Below, piece after piece: positions 1 to 7,791 of a stretch of 9,271 bases of DNA (position 1 is its first letter; each line of letters starts with the position of its first letter). The translations under genes and the position numbers were made by a program. Location of the stretch: assembly GCA_026987995.1 (NCBI GenBank), contig JALSMC010000248.1, positions 1-9,271 of the forward strand. The letters run 5' to 3'. The DNA comes from Sulfurimonas sp. (GTDB taxonomy: Bacteria > Campylobacterota > Campylobacteria > Campylobacterales > Sulfurimonadaceae). The notes under the pieces were generated by a model. The model searched no databases, was not told the DNA's origin, and saw only the letters and a program-made list of their open reading frames with translations.

Positions 1-1
1 T

Positions 2-940
2 TATGAGTCCCACTTTAAACGCGATGCAGAATTAGAGTACTTAGAATATACCGCTTTAGAAATCAAACATACAAATGAATACTTTTTAAGAATATATAAG
101 GCTGCTAAAGAGGGGAAAGATTTAACACGCATTAACTTAAGTATACTTGAGAGAAAAGTATCATATATTCATAACATCATACAAAAACTTATAAAGTATG
201 AAGTTGATGTCGCACATTATGAGAGAAAAAAATTCATACAAAATTATGAATCTACAAAAAAACAACTCGGCACCGTTCTCTTTTTTGTAACCATGTCTAT
301 TTTACTTATATCTATGTATGTCTTTAAAAGTATTCAAAAAGATCATACACAACTAGAACTCACTACAAAAAAGCTCAAAATTTCAAATAAAAAGCTTGAA
401 AATGTTTCTTATACTGACTTTTTAACCTCACTGCATAATAGAAGATATTTTAATCTTGTGTATGAAAAAGAGATAAAAAGAGCGAAGCGTAAAAATAATT
501 ACATAACTTTTATGATGTTAGATATTGACTTCTTTAAACAATATAATGATACTTACGGACATATTGAGGGTGATTATGCACTTCAAACTGTCTCTAAAGT
601 CTTAAAAGATACACTTAGACGCCCAAGTGATTATGTCTTTAGACTTGGTGGTGAAGAGTTTGGTGTTTTAGCGATAGATACTGATGAGACTAATTCTGCT
701 AAATTAGCACGAGATATTTGTGATGCTATTAGAGATAAAAAGCTTAAACATGAAAACTCTAGTGTAAATGAGTTTGTAACGATTTCGATAGGCGTTGTGT
801 GTTGTATAGCGGATGATGCACTAGATGATGAAGTACTTATCTCAAGAGCAGATGAGATGCTTTATGAAGCCAAAGAGACAGGAAGAGATAGATATGTTAT
901 AACCTCAAATGTCAGTACAGCTAAAGCTAAAAGTGCTTAG
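2..940 (+). CDS. Membrane-bound diguanylate cyclase (GGDEF domain), 5' partial
   Basis: The frame is open from position 2, so the gene starts left of the window; the ATG at 293 lies inside the membrane helix and is not the true start. The 312 visible residues comprise a helical, probably periplasmic sensor portion (about 1-88) that I cannot assign to a named family, one transmembrane helix (about 89-108), a short coiled linker and a complete GGDEF domain from about 135. In that domain I see TDFLTSLHNRR (138-148), LDIDFFKQYNDTYGH, the active-site GGEEF (216-220) and an inhibitory I-site RPSD (207-210) exactly five residues before it. Such enzymes make cyclic di-GMP from two GTP; the intact active site predicts activity, and the I-site predicts product feedback inhibition. 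The signal sensed is unknown. The stop codon overlaps the stop of the convergent SUI1 gene by 4 bp. Confidence 0.93.
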   Translation, partial: YESHFKRDAELEYLEYTALEIKHTNEYFLRIYKAAKEGKDLTRINLSILERKVSYIHNIIQKLIKYEVDVAHYERKKFIQNYESTKKQLGTVLFFVTMSILLISMYVFKSIQKDHTQLELTTKKLKISNKKLENVSYTDFLTSLHNRRYFNLVYEKEIKRAKRKNNYITFMMLDIDFFKQYNDTYGHIEGDYALQTVSKVLKDTLRRPSDYVFRLGGEEFGVLAIDTDETNSAKLARDICDAIRDKKLKHENSSVNEFVTISIGVVCCIADDALDDEVLISRADEMLYEAKETGRDRYVITSNVSTAKAKSA

Positions 941-1281
941 TGTCCATTTTTAAAACGAAAGTGTAAGTCTACTAAAAGAGGACGAAGTTTCTCTTTTAGC
1001 TCTCCTTGAAACTCCATAAAACCATTTGAAAACTTCCCACCACAGCCTAACTTCTTTTTTAAAATCTTAAGTATAGCACTCGCATCTTCTTTTGGTATCT
1101 GAAACTCTCCAACGAGTGTTACTGTTTTACCTCTGCGTTTCTCTTTTGCAAAGACTAAAAAATGTTTTTTTGGCTCTAAGTCATCGTGTAAAATCTTTGT
1201 TTTTCTAGGGGACTCAACTTGACTCCAACTGTCATCTATATCTGAACCTATAAAAAGGTCTAGTTTTTTACCTCTACTCAT
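937..1281 (-). CDS. SUI1/eIF1-like translation initiation factor family protein (YciH type)
   Basis: The 114-residue protein has a short variable N-terminus (about 1-45) and a SUI1/eIF1-like core (about 46-112). The core contains KRRGKTVTLVGEF, then LKKKLGCGGKF (74-84) and a C-terminal FQGELKEKLRPLL stretch, the same order as in eIF1 and E. coli YciH. In eukaryotes and archaea this fold binds the small ribosomal subunit near the P site and checks start-codon choice; the bacterial role is less well defined. I start it at ATG 1281, which has GGAG six bases upstream. A TTG at 1291-1293 in the same frame would add four residues but has no better site. The ATG overlaps the end of the DUF1653 gene by 8 bp, so translation is probably coupled. 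It is the last gene of the minus-strand run. Confidence 0.85.
   Translation of the reverse strand: MSRGKKLDLFIGSDIDDSWSQVESPRKTKILHDDLEPKKHFLVFAKEKRRGKTVTLVGEFQIPKEDASAILKILKKKLGCGGKFSNGFMEFQGELKEKLRPLLVDLHFRFKNGH
972..999. repeat. Perfect 9-bp inverted repeat inside the SUI1 gene end
   Basis: CTAAAAGAG (972-980) and CTCTTTTAG (991-999) are exact reverse complements around a 10-base loop. The repeat lies about 30 bp past the diguanylate cyclase stop, inside the 3' coding part of the convergent SUI1 gene. It could help stop plus-strand transcription after the cyclase gene, since there is no intergenic space for a terminator. However, no U-tract follows it on either strand, so this role is only a possibility and it may be incidental coding sequence. 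Confidence 0.3.
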
Positions 1282-1489
1282 GTGATGCTCCAATGAACTT
1301 AAACCTTGGAACTACTTTGCCATCAATTTCTATCGTTTCATTAAACATTAAAAAAGGTCTTACCCATAAGTCTCTATCGCCGTACATAGTTCTATAGAGC
1401 ACTAAAGTCTCTTCACTTTCACTATGAGTGACAGTGTCAATAACTTCGTAGCGATTCCCTTTGTAGTGCTCATAAATCCCAGTTTTCAC
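1274..1489 (-). CDS. DUF1653 domain protein
   Basis: The 71-residue protein is essentially one DUF1653 domain: GIYEHYKGNRYEV near the start, HSESEETLVLYR (22-33), MYGDRDLWVRP and a closing VPRFKFIG. This pattern is typical of small bacterial DUF1653 proteins, whose biochemical function is unknown; the fold is thought to be a compact beta barrel. The start is GTG (1487-1489), as no ATG precedes the conserved core. An AAGG sequence lies about eight bases upstream, inside the end of the DUF5718 gene. The GTG abuts the TAA stop of that gene with no gap, which points to translational coupling in a shared operon. Its stop lies inside the next gene, SUI1. Confidence 0.9.
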   Translation of the reverse strand: MKTGIYEHYKGNRYEVIDTVTHSESEETLVLYRTMYGDRDLWVRPFLMFNETIEIDGKVVPRFKFIGASHE

Positions 1490-2350
1490 TTAAAGAACCT
1501 TTTGATGTAAAATAGTTATATCTTGAAGTGGATAGTTTTGTGTATTTAAAGCTAAAACTATATCTTTAAAAGAGTAAGTTTTATGATTATAAACAACTAC
1601 AAAAATCGCATCATTAGTTTTTAAGAAAGTTTTTTCTCCATATTCCGTATATCGTGTAGCACCAATGCTAATAATCGCTTTGTCTGGATACTCACAAGCT
1701 TCTATATACTCACTTAGAGGTTCTAGTGGACCGAAGTCTTTTTGTGTGTTGATTTGCTGCTTTATCCACTTAGTGAGTTTTTCATAAAAATAGCTATAAC
1801 CATTAAGGCTTACATTTTCACCATAAAGTCTTAAGACTTTATCGTGTTTGAGAAAGCTACAGATACTAAAATCATCTAAAGACGAACCTTCTTTGAAGTT
1901 GTCAATTTCTAAAGGTGATGATGCGATTCCTTTAGAAGATTCACCCCAGTTTTTCTTGTCACTTATTTTATCTGCTCCAGCAACTCTAATAGAACAGTCA
2001 TTGTAAGCAGCAAAGTGTGTTGGAGTTATGCTTTGGACTTTACCGTCACTATAACTAAGTTCACAGATAAGTGCTACTTCTGGTTCCATCTGAACATTTA
2101 TATCTTCTTTTGGAAGTTTTATAGTGTCTGATGAAAGAGGGTAAGTCGTTAAAATCTTTTTTGGTGTTCTTGTTGTTTTCTTTGAAGATGGTGAGTAAGA
2201 GGGAAGATAAAAAGGAAAGATTCCTTTTGGTGCGGCTTCTTCTGCCGTAATTATATCTTTGAACTCTTCGAGCTCACCTGCTTGTGCTAGGTGAAGAGCG
2301 AAGTTTCCTGCTATGCCAAGACCTAAATAATTTGCATATTTTTCTTGCAT
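1490..2350 (-). CDS. DUF5718 family protein, possibly FAH-like fold
   Basis: The 286-residue soluble protein matches what I recognise as the DUF5718 family, which has no assigned function: GIAGNFALHLAQAGE near the N-terminus, PKGIFPFYLP, QMEPEVALICE (87-97), FAAYNDCSIR (113-122), KKNWGESSKGIA (132-143), GYSYFYEKL and IGATRYTEYGE (229-239). No signal peptide or membrane helix is present. The order and spacing of these motifs resemble the fumarylacetoacetate hydrolase (FAH) superfamily, with E89, E91, D118 and K140 in the places of the metal- and substrate-binding residues; this is my inference from reading the protein. It starts 6 bp after the ABC-F stop with only a weak ribosome binding site, and ends directly against the DUF1653 start codon, so it is probably expressed from the ABC-F promoter. 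Confidence 0.85.
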   Translation of the reverse strand: MQEKYANYLGLGIAGNFALHLAQAGELEEFKDIITAEEAAPKGIFPFYLPSYSPSSKKTTRTPKKILTTYPLSSDTIKLPKEDINVQMEPEVALICELSYSDGKVQSITPTHFAAYNDCSIRVAGADKISDKKNWGESSKGIASSPLEIDNFKEGSSLDDFSICSFLKHDKVLRLYGENVSLNGYSYFYEKLTKWIKQQINTQKDFGPLEPLSEYIEACEYPDKAIISIGATRYTEYGEKTFLKTNDAIFVVVYNHKTYSFKDIVLALNTQNYPLQDITILHQKVL

Positions 2351-2356
2351 AAGTAT

Positions 2357-3961
2357 CTATATTTTACCAGCAGCTCTCTGCTCTGCGAACTCTTCATAAG
2401 AGCCTTTAAAGTCGATGATAGTACCATCATCTTGTATCTCGATGATACGAGCAGCAAATGCGTCAAGTAACTCACGGTCATGTGATGAACAGATAACATT
2501 TCCCTTAAACTCATGCATAGCTTCACCAAGTGCAACAATAGCTTCGAGGTCAAGGTGATTTGATGGCTCATCAAGAAGTAAAAAGTTACCATTTTCAAGC
2601 ATCATTTTACTCAGCATCATACGGTGTTTTTCACCACCGGAGATACTTACAACAGATTTCTCTTGTTGTTCACCATTAAAAAGCATACGTCCAAGACAGT
2701 TTCTGATCTCAGCAATGTCGCGTTTAGGATCATAAGCACGTAACCAGTCATAAAGTGTACCATTTCCTTTAATGATATCGGCAGTATCTTGAGGAAAGTA
2801 TGAAGGCTCTACTGTAGCACCCATATGTACTTCACCAGAACTTGCTTTCATCTCTTCTGTTAAAATTTTTAATAGTGTAGTTTTACCAACACCATTTCCA
2901 CCAATAAGAGCAATCTTTTCACCTGGAACAACTTTAAAACTAATGTCATTTAGCACTAAGTTATCACCATATGAATGTGATACATTGATTACATTTAGAG
3001 CCTCGTCACCCATAGTACGTTTTGCTTTAAATACTATACTTGGATCACGGCGAGAAGATGGTTTAATGTCATCAAATTCCATCTTGTCAAGTTTTCTTTG
3101 ACGTGATGTTGCTTGTTTTGCTTTAGATGCATTCGCAGAGAAACGACGTACGAAAGCTTCTAGCTCCTCTTTTTCTTTTTGCTGTTTTGCAGAGTCTAGT
3201 TCAAGCTGTTTTGCCATTACATTTGCAGCGATATACCAGTCATCATAAGTACCCGTGAACTCACGGATTTTTTGATAATCAACATCGAGTATGTTTGTAC
3301 ATACTGCATTTAAGAAGTGTCTATCGTGAGAGATAACTACAAGTGTTCCCTCATGGCGTTTAAGTTGGTTTTCGAGCCAAGTAATTGTTTCTATATCTTG
3401 ATTGTTGGTAGGCTCATCGAGAAAGAGTACATCTGGTTTTGGATATAAAACTTGTGCTAGAAGTACTTTAAATTTATCAGCACTATCGAGTGTACTCATA
3501 AGTTCTTGATGTTTACTTACAGGAATACCAACATTTTCGAGTATTTTACCGATGTTTACATCGTACTCATATGTTGGGTCTTCTTCAACTGAGATAACTT
3601 CAAGATCTGCTAAACGGTTGTTTACCGCATCATCTTCAAAGTCACCCGTAGCATAAAGTTCTTCTTTTTCTTTGATAGCATCATATAGGCGTTTGTTACC
3701 AAAAAGAACAGCATCCGCAATAGTAAAATCTTCAAATGCAAATTGATTTTGTCCTAGAACACCAACTTTATTTGCTTTTGGGATTACTACTTCACCCTCG
3801 TATTCAGTTATTTTTCCAGATAGGATATTAAGAAAAGTTGTTTTACCCGCACCGTTTGCACCGATAAGTCCATAACGTTTGTGTCGGTCTAGCTTGAGGT
3901 TGATGTCTTGAAATAGAATTCTATTTCCGTAGCGCATTAGAAGATTTTGTACTGTTACCAT
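2357..3961 (-). CDS. ybiT: ABC-F family ATPase, YbiT type
   Basis: The 534-residue protein has two ATP-binding cassettes and no membrane segment, the ABC-F layout; E. coli YbiT is about the same length. Cassette 1 has Walker A GANGAGKT (34-41), Walker B VLFLDEP (178-184) and SHDRH (211-215). Its signature motif is degenerate, LDSADKFK (158-165) in place of LSGGEK, which is also the case in YbiT and supports this assignment over EttA or Uup. A charged helical linker (about 242-300) is the P-site tRNA interaction motif region. Cassette 2 has Walker A GGNGVGKT (354-361), SISGGEK (439-445) and LLDEP (462-466). ABC-F proteins bind the ribosomal E site and modulate stalled or initiating translation. 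The ATG at 3961 has GTGAG about nine bases upstream. It leads the four-gene run. Confidence 0.93.
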   Translation of the reverse strand: MVTVQNLLMRYGNRILFQDINLKLDRHKRYGLIGANGAGKTTFLNILSGKITEYEGEVVIPKANKVGVLGQNQFAFEDFTIADAVLFGNKRLYDAIKEKEELYATGDFEDDAVNNRLADLEVISVEEDPTYEYDVNIGKILENVGIPVSKHQELMSTLDSADKFKVLLAQVLYPKPDVLFLDEPTNNQDIETITWLENQLKRHEGTLVVISHDRHFLNAVCTNILDVDYQKIREFTGTYDDWYIAANVMAKQLELDSAKQQKEKEELEAFVRRFSANASKAKQATSRQRKLDKMEFDDIKPSSRRDPSIVFKAKRTMGDEALNVINVSHSYGDNLVLNDISFKVVPGEKIALIGGNGVGKTTLLKILTEEMKASSGEVHMGATVEPSYFPQDTADIIKGNGTLYDWLRAYDPKRDIAEIRNCLGRMLFNGEQQEKSVVSISGGEKHRMMLSKMMLENGNFLLLDEPSNHLDLEAIVALGEAMHEFKGNVICSSHDRELLDAFAARIIEIQDDGTIIDFKGSYEEFAEQRAAGKI

Positions 3962-3996
3962 GATTATTTCTCACTTAGGTATATTTTAATTTCGCG

Positions 3997-4002
3997 ATTA
4001 TA
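3997..4002 (-). promoter_or_regulatory. Probable sigma70 -10 box for the ABC-F operon
   Basis: A consensus TATAAT reads leftward at 4002-3997. It would start transcription near 3990 and give a leader of about 30 bases before the ABC-F ATG. There is no good -35 hexamer, which is normal for Campylobacterota sigma70 promoters. The box lies in the 77-bp gap after the chemoreceptor stop, so the operon can be transcribed independently of that gene. Confidence 0.6.
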
Positions 4003-4038
4003 CCCAAGTGTTGTTTAAAAGATGTTGATTAAGTAAAC

Positions 4039-6309
4039 TTAAGTTTTGTAGCCTTGTAAGAGGTCGTTAAGATTATTTGTCATCTGCATTAAGTTTGATG
4101 AAGCATCAGAAATTTCTTCTACTGTTTCTTGATTCTCTTGTGATATTTTTTCAATACTTGAGACTTTATTTATCATCGTAGCAATAGTTTTAGAATTGTC
4201 TATATAACCACTCACTGTTTCATCGACTTGTGTGATAGACTCTTCTATAGCATGAACACTAGAATTAATATCTTGTTCTACTTCATTGGCATTTTGTGAA
4301 AGTGCTTCGATAGCTTTAGCATTTACGGACATATGTTCACTCGCATCATTTACTGACTGTGTAATGACACTGATGGTTGTATTTATCTCTGAGAGAGATT
4401 TTTGTGTGCGTTCTGCAAGTTTACGAACTTCATCAGCAACAACAGCAAATCCACGACCATGCTCACCCGCACGGGCAGCTTCAATAGCTGCGTTTAAAGC
4501 AAGTAGGTTAGTCTGATCTGCTATATCTGCGATAACTTCAAGTACATTTTTAACAGCAGATGTTTCAGAACTTAAATCAACAAGTTTTTGCGAGAGTTCA
4601 AGTTCATCTTGACTTCTCTCTTCTATGTTGTTCGCAAGATTAATAATTTGCTGATTTACATTTTTGAGTGTATTTCCAGTACTGTCTATGTTTTCTTTAG
4701 TCTGTTTTGCTTGTTCTATTGAAACACTTAAAATATTTTGTAACTCTTGACCATCACGAGCTACTTCATGAACGATTCTGCTTTCATCCTCCGCTTTTGC
4801 TTTCATATCAACAGAAGCACGAGAAAGGGTTGTGGCAATTTGAGTGTTACTGTTTGATGTGCTTGTCGCTTCACTGACTGTTACACGTACTTTTTCTATA
4901 AACTCATTTATATTTTGAGCGACTACAGAGATCTCATCCCCTTGAGCAACTTTGATTCGTTTAGTTAAGTCACCTTCACCTTTTGCTAAGTCATATGTCG
5001 TTGTTTGTAGAGTCTCTAGCTTATTTATGATGATTATTTTAATTATAATAAGTGAAATAATTATAATAAGTGTGATAAACACAGCTGTCCCAATAAGAGC
5101 CGTGATAAAGTTCTCATTGGCACTTGCTAGGGCTTCATTTTCATCAATCTTGACAATCATTGCCCATTTTTCATTATAAACTTTGACTGGCGCATAGGAA
5201 AGAATAACTGGATTATTAAGATAATCTATACCAAGTGCTGTTTTACTTGTCCCAGCAAGTGCATCTCTAACAGCTGATGTGTCCACCTTGTAGTTTCCTA
5301 TGGTCGTTTTTGCTTTTTGTGTTGCTGTATCGAGAGCTTGTATCTTTGTTAAAAAGCGACTGTCATTACGCATTGTTAAGTCTGTTCCTACAAGAAAAGC
5401 TTCACCACTTTTCCCAAGTCCAACTTTGTCTACTTGATTGTTAAAGTTCATGATTTGATTGATTTTATTTTTTGGTAATTGAAAAATAATCGAACCTTCA
5501 TTGTCTTCACCAAAGTAGATAGGCATACCTATAAAAGCAACTTCTTCATTGTATGCAGGCTCATAAATAGAAAAGTCTTCAAATATAGCTTGTCCCCGCT
5601 TGGCTTTTTGAGTCTTTTTAAAAGCACGAGCAAGACCTGTGTTTGAGTATACACCTTCTAAAAGATTTGTACCTATATCTGCATTTTTTAGCACACTGTA
5701 TACGATGTCACCGCTTGCATTAACCAAGTAAAGATCATTACGTCCAAACTCTTTCAAAACTGCACTCATAATTGGGTGCTGTTGTACATGAAGTTCAGAG
5801 TATTCCGTTTGAAACTCTCTATCCATTTTATAGAGTTCTTTTTTATTATAAGGATTTGGATTTTTGATGATGTATAGATACTGTAAAACTAAAGCTTTGT
5901 CACTTTGAGGTAAGTATTTACTAATCTCTCGTTTTGATGGTGCACCAATCAAATCATAGTTGTTATTCGCTAAGTATGAATTTTTATAGTACTTTATTAA
6001 AGCATTTTTTATTTTATCTCTGTCTATATCTAACTCTTCAAGATTTTCTAAAGCTTCATCATAGTTCCATAAAAGTTGTACAGTATTACTGTTAGAAGCC
6101 TGAGAATTTAAAATATACTTCATCTCTTCAAAATAATCTTCAATATGTTGAATCTTACTCATTTTTATAGAACTCATCTGTTCCATTCTTGTGTTTAGAA
6201 TTTCATTTTTTGCACTTTGACTCACCGCATAAGCGACTCCGAAACCGAGTATCACAGAAGCCGTGATAAAGAATGTGATTATTCTAAAGTTGATGCTTTT
6301 TGTATTCAT
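4039..6309 (-). CDS. Methyl-accepting chemotaxis protein with dCache sensor domain
   Basis: The 756-residue transmembrane receptor is complete. TM1 is at about 10-30. A large periplasmic sensor (about 31-400) has a long helical lead and a double-Cache-like core with [16 protein letters not shown] (191-206), [18 protein letters not shown] (299-308) and SYAPV. TM2 is at about 401-428, followed by a HAMP domain (about 428-480) and a cytoplasmic signalling domain. The conserved hairpin tip [19 protein letters not shown] (597-615) and [18 protein letters not shown] identify the CheA/CheW-binding tip. There is no C-terminal CheR-binding pentapeptide; the protein ends LLQGYKT. The ligand cannot be predicted; dCache receptors bind amino acids, organic acids or other small molecules. 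The ATG at 6309 has an AGG about nine bases upstream. It lies 51 bp downstream of gltA, so partial co-transcription is possible. Confidence 0.96.
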   Translation of the reverse strand: MNTKSINFRIITFFITASVILGFGVAYAVSQSAKNEILNTRMEQMSSIKMSKIQHIEDYFEEMKYILNSQASNSNTVQLLWNYDEALENLEELDIDRDKIKNALIKYYKNSYLANNNYDLIGAPSKREISKYLPQSDKALVLQYLYIIKNPNPYNKKELYKMDREFQTEYSELHVQQHPIMSAVLKEFGRNDLYLVNASGDIVYSVLKNADIGTNLLEGVYSNTGLARAFKKTQKAKRGQAIFEDFSIYEPAYNEEVAFIGMPIYFGEDNEGSIIFQLPKNKINQIMNFNNQVDKVGLGKSGEAFLVGTDLTMRNDSRFLTKIQALDTATQKAKTTIGNYKVDTSAVRDALAGTSKTALGIDYLNNPVILSYAPVKVYNEKWAMIVKIDENEALASANENFITALIGTAVFITLIIIISLIIIKIIIINKLETLQTTTYDLAKGEGDLTKRIKVAQGDEISVVAQNINEFIEKVRVTVSEATSTSNSNTQIATTLSRASVDMKAKAEDESRIVHEVARDGQELQNILSVSIEQAKQTKENIDSTGNTLKNVNQQIINLANNIEERSQDELELSQKLVDLSSETSAVKNVLEVIADIADQTNLLALNAAIEAARAGEHGRGFAVVADEVRKLAERTQKSLSEINTTISVITQSVNDASEHMSVNAKAIEALSQNANEVEQDINSSVHAIEESITQVDETVSGYIDNSKTIATMINKVSSIEKISQENQETVEEISDASSNLMQMTNNLNDLLQGYKT
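5041..5072. repeat. 18-bp-period tandem duplication within the TM2 coding region
   Basis: The 14-mer AATTATAATAAGTG occurs at 5041-5054 and again at 5059-5072, a period of 18 bp or six codons. On the coding (minus) strand the copies encode LIIIIS and LIIIKI in the second membrane helix of the chemoreceptor. Because the period is a multiple of three, gain or loss of a unit would keep the frame. Confidence 0.6.
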
Positions 6310-6340
6310 TTGATATACCTACATAATGTTTATTTTTTAT

Positions 6341-6346
6341 ATTCTA
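6341..6346 (-). promoter_or_regulatory. Possible -10 box for the chemoreceptor gene
   Basis: TAGAAT reads leftward at 6346-6341 in the 51-bp gap between the gltA stop and the chemoreceptor ATG. It would give a leader of about 25-30 bases. The gap is so AT-rich that such a match is weak evidence. Confidence 0.3.
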
Positions 6347-6360
6347 ACATAATAATAAAA

Positions 6361-7641
6361 TTATTTACCTAAATATAGTTGACGAGGGCGGGCAATCTTC
6401 ATGCCTTTTCCTTTTTTAAACTCAATCCACTGTGTAATCCACCCAACAGTACGTCCAATTACGAAAACAGGAGTAAACATTGAAGTTGGAATTTGTAATG
6501 CAGTCAAAATGATTCCAGAATAAAAGTCTATGTTGGGATAAAGTTTTCTACTTACAAAATACTCATCACTCAGTGCTATCTCTTCTATCTTTCTTGCAAT
6601 TTTCATAAGGTTTGAATCAAGTTTGAGTTCATCTTGGAGTTGTACTTGTAACTCTTTTAAAACTTTTGCACGCGGGTCAAAGTTCTTATATACACGATGT
6701 CCAAAACCCATAAGTCTAAACTCATCATCAGGGTCTTTAGCTCGTGCTATAAAAGCATCTACATTTTCAACACTTCCTATCATTTCAAGCTGTTTAATAA
6801 CGGACTCATTTGCTCCACCGTGAGCTCGCCCCCAAAGAGCAGATACTCCAGCACTTATGGCAACATAGGGGTGTGCACCCGTAGAAGCTACATTTCTCAC
6901 ACTTGTAGTAGAAGCATTTTGTTCATGGTCAGCATGGAGGGTAAAGATAGTATCGAGTGCTTTTATCTCTATCTCTTTAATCACTCGTTCACCATCTAAG
7001 TCTATGTGCATTTTCCCACCTGGATATGCACGCATCATATAAAGAAAGTTCTCTGTATAGCTTTTGGTGATGTCAGGTTGAATAAAACATGCTCCTATGG
7101 ATTGTCTGTATGCAAACGCGGCAATTGTAGGCATTTTAGCGACAATTCTTCTTGCCATTCTCTGGTATTCACTCTCTTTACATAATTCTAAATGGTTAAA
7201 GTGAAAGGTGGAGAGGGCGGCTGTAGCAGCTGTAAGTGTTGCCATAGGGTGAGAACCTGCTGGAAAAGCTCGAAAGAGTTGGGCAAGTCCTTCATTTAAA
7301 AAAGAACGATGGCGAAGTTCTAGGTCAAATTCTTTTGTTTGCAGTTCATTAGGCATAGCATCATTTAACAAAAGGTAGCAGACTTCTAAGTAACTCTTAC
7401 TCTTTGCTAATTCTTCTATCTCAATACCACGATACCGTAGTTCTCCTTTGTCACCATCGATATAAGTGATAGATGAGTTACAACTAGCAGTAGATGTATA
7501 ACCATTGTCATAAGTAAACATTCCTGTATCAGAATAAAAACTTGATATATCTACAACACTAGGCCCTCGAGTTCCATCTAAAATATTAAAATCATAACTT
7601 TTTCCTCTTCTATTATCTGTAAGTGTTACTGTGTTAGGCAT
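6361..7641 (-). CDS. gltA: Citrate synthase, type II
   Basis: The enzyme condenses acetyl-CoA and oxaloacetate to citrate, the entry step of the oxidative TCA cycle, in the cytoplasm. At 426 residues it matches E. coli GltA in length, including the N-terminal region of the hexameric type II enzymes. The catalytic triad is visible: H274 in RAHGGANE, H315 in the family signature GFGHRVYKNFDPR (312-324) and D372 in PNIDFYSG. LHADHEQNAST (235-245) and the C-terminal WITQWIEF and RPRQLYLG are also conserved. The ATG at 7641 has a strong ribosome binding site, GAAGGA, about seven bases upstream. Many type II enzymes are inhibited by NADH; I cannot judge that from the sequence. The gene diverges from the GNAT gene, and a long palindrome lies in its upstream region. 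Confidence 0.98.
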   Translation of the reverse strand: MPNTVTLTDNRRGKSYDFNILDGTRGPSVVDISSFYSDTGMFTYDNGYTSTASCNSSITYIDGDKGELRYRGIEIEELAKSKSYLEVCYLLLNDAMPNELQTKEFDLELRHRSFLNEGLAQLFRAFPAGSHPMATLTAATAALSTFHFNHLELCKESEYQRMARRIVAKMPTIAAFAYRQSIGACFIQPDITKSYTENFLYMMRAYPGGKMHIDLDGERVIKEIEIKALDTIFTLHADHEQNASTTSVRNVASTGAHPYVAISAGVSALWGRAHGGANESVIKQLEMIGSVENVDAFIARAKDPDDEFRLMGFGHRVYKNFDPRAKVLKELQVQLQDELKLDSNLMKIARKIEEIALSDEYFVSRKLYPNIDFYSGIILTALQIPTSMFTPVFVIGRTVGWITQWIEFKKGKGMKIARPRQLYLGK

Positions 7642-7689
7642 GGTATATCCTTCAAAGAAAATATTTAATGTTTCTATTGTAACTAAATT

Positions 7690-7695
7690 AGTATA
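7690..7695 (-). promoter_or_regulatory. Probable -10 box for gltA
   Basis: TATACT reads leftward at 7695-7690 within an AT-rich stretch. It would start transcription near 7683 and give a leader of about 40 bases. The position of its -35 region falls in the left arm of the 7708-7771 palindrome, so a protein or structure at the palindrome could affect gltA transcription. Confidence 0.45.
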
Positions 7696-7707
7696 AAATA
7701 CAAACTT

Positions 7708-7771
7708 AAGTAAGAGACTATAAATAACTTCACACTCAATAAGAAGAGAAGTTATTTATAGTCTCTTACTT
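7708..7771. repeat. Perfect 24-bp inverted repeat between gltA and the GNAT gene
   Basis: The left arm (7708-7731) and right arm (7748-7771) are exact reverse complements over 24 bp around a 16-base spacer (7732-7747). The repeat lies wholly in the 150-bp divergent intergenic region. It is not followed by a U-tract on either strand, so it is not a standard terminator. The arms contain promoter-like boxes: TATAGT reads outward in each direction (7722-7717 on minus, 7757-7762 on plus) and TATAAA reads inward in each arm. As plus-strand RNA, the hairpin would end 20 bases before the GNAT start codon and about five bases before its ribosome binding site. It could be an extended operator or promoter pair, an RNA hairpin in the GNAT leader, or the trace of a mobile palindrome. 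Confidence 0.9.
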
Positions 7772-7791
7772 GAAATAAGGAAAACTGATAG

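Noticed and set aside
293..295. ATG as the start of the diguanylate cyclase
   Set aside because: The frame stays open to the window edge, and this ATG falls in the middle of the membrane helix; the upstream residues read as plausible protein.
2323..2598. Open frame of 91 codons on the minus strand overlapping the end of the ABC-F gene
   Set aside because: It is an out-of-frame shadow of the ABC-F coding sequence, with no recognisable domain.
2870..3530. Degenerate signature motif in cassette 1 of the ABC-F protein as a sign of decay
   Set aside because: The same motif is also degenerate in E. coli YbiT, so it marks the subfamily rather than a loss of function.
4035..4046. AAACTTAAGTTT palindrome across the chemoreceptor stop codon as a terminator
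   Set aside because: It is a 12-bp self-complementary AT-rich word with no loop and no following U-tract; it is too weak to call.
4286..5179. Plus-strand open frames opposite the chemoreceptor gene
   Set aside because: They are antisense shadows of the chemoreceptor signalling and TM2 regions, with low-complexity translations and no ribosome binding site of note.
6623..6999. Two plus-strand open frames opposite gltA
   Set aside because: They overlap each other and the catalytic core of citrate synthase on the other strand; their translations show no domain.
7732..7747. The 24-bp-arm palindrome as an intrinsic terminator
   Set aside because: It lies between divergent genes, not after a gene, and no run of T follows either arm.
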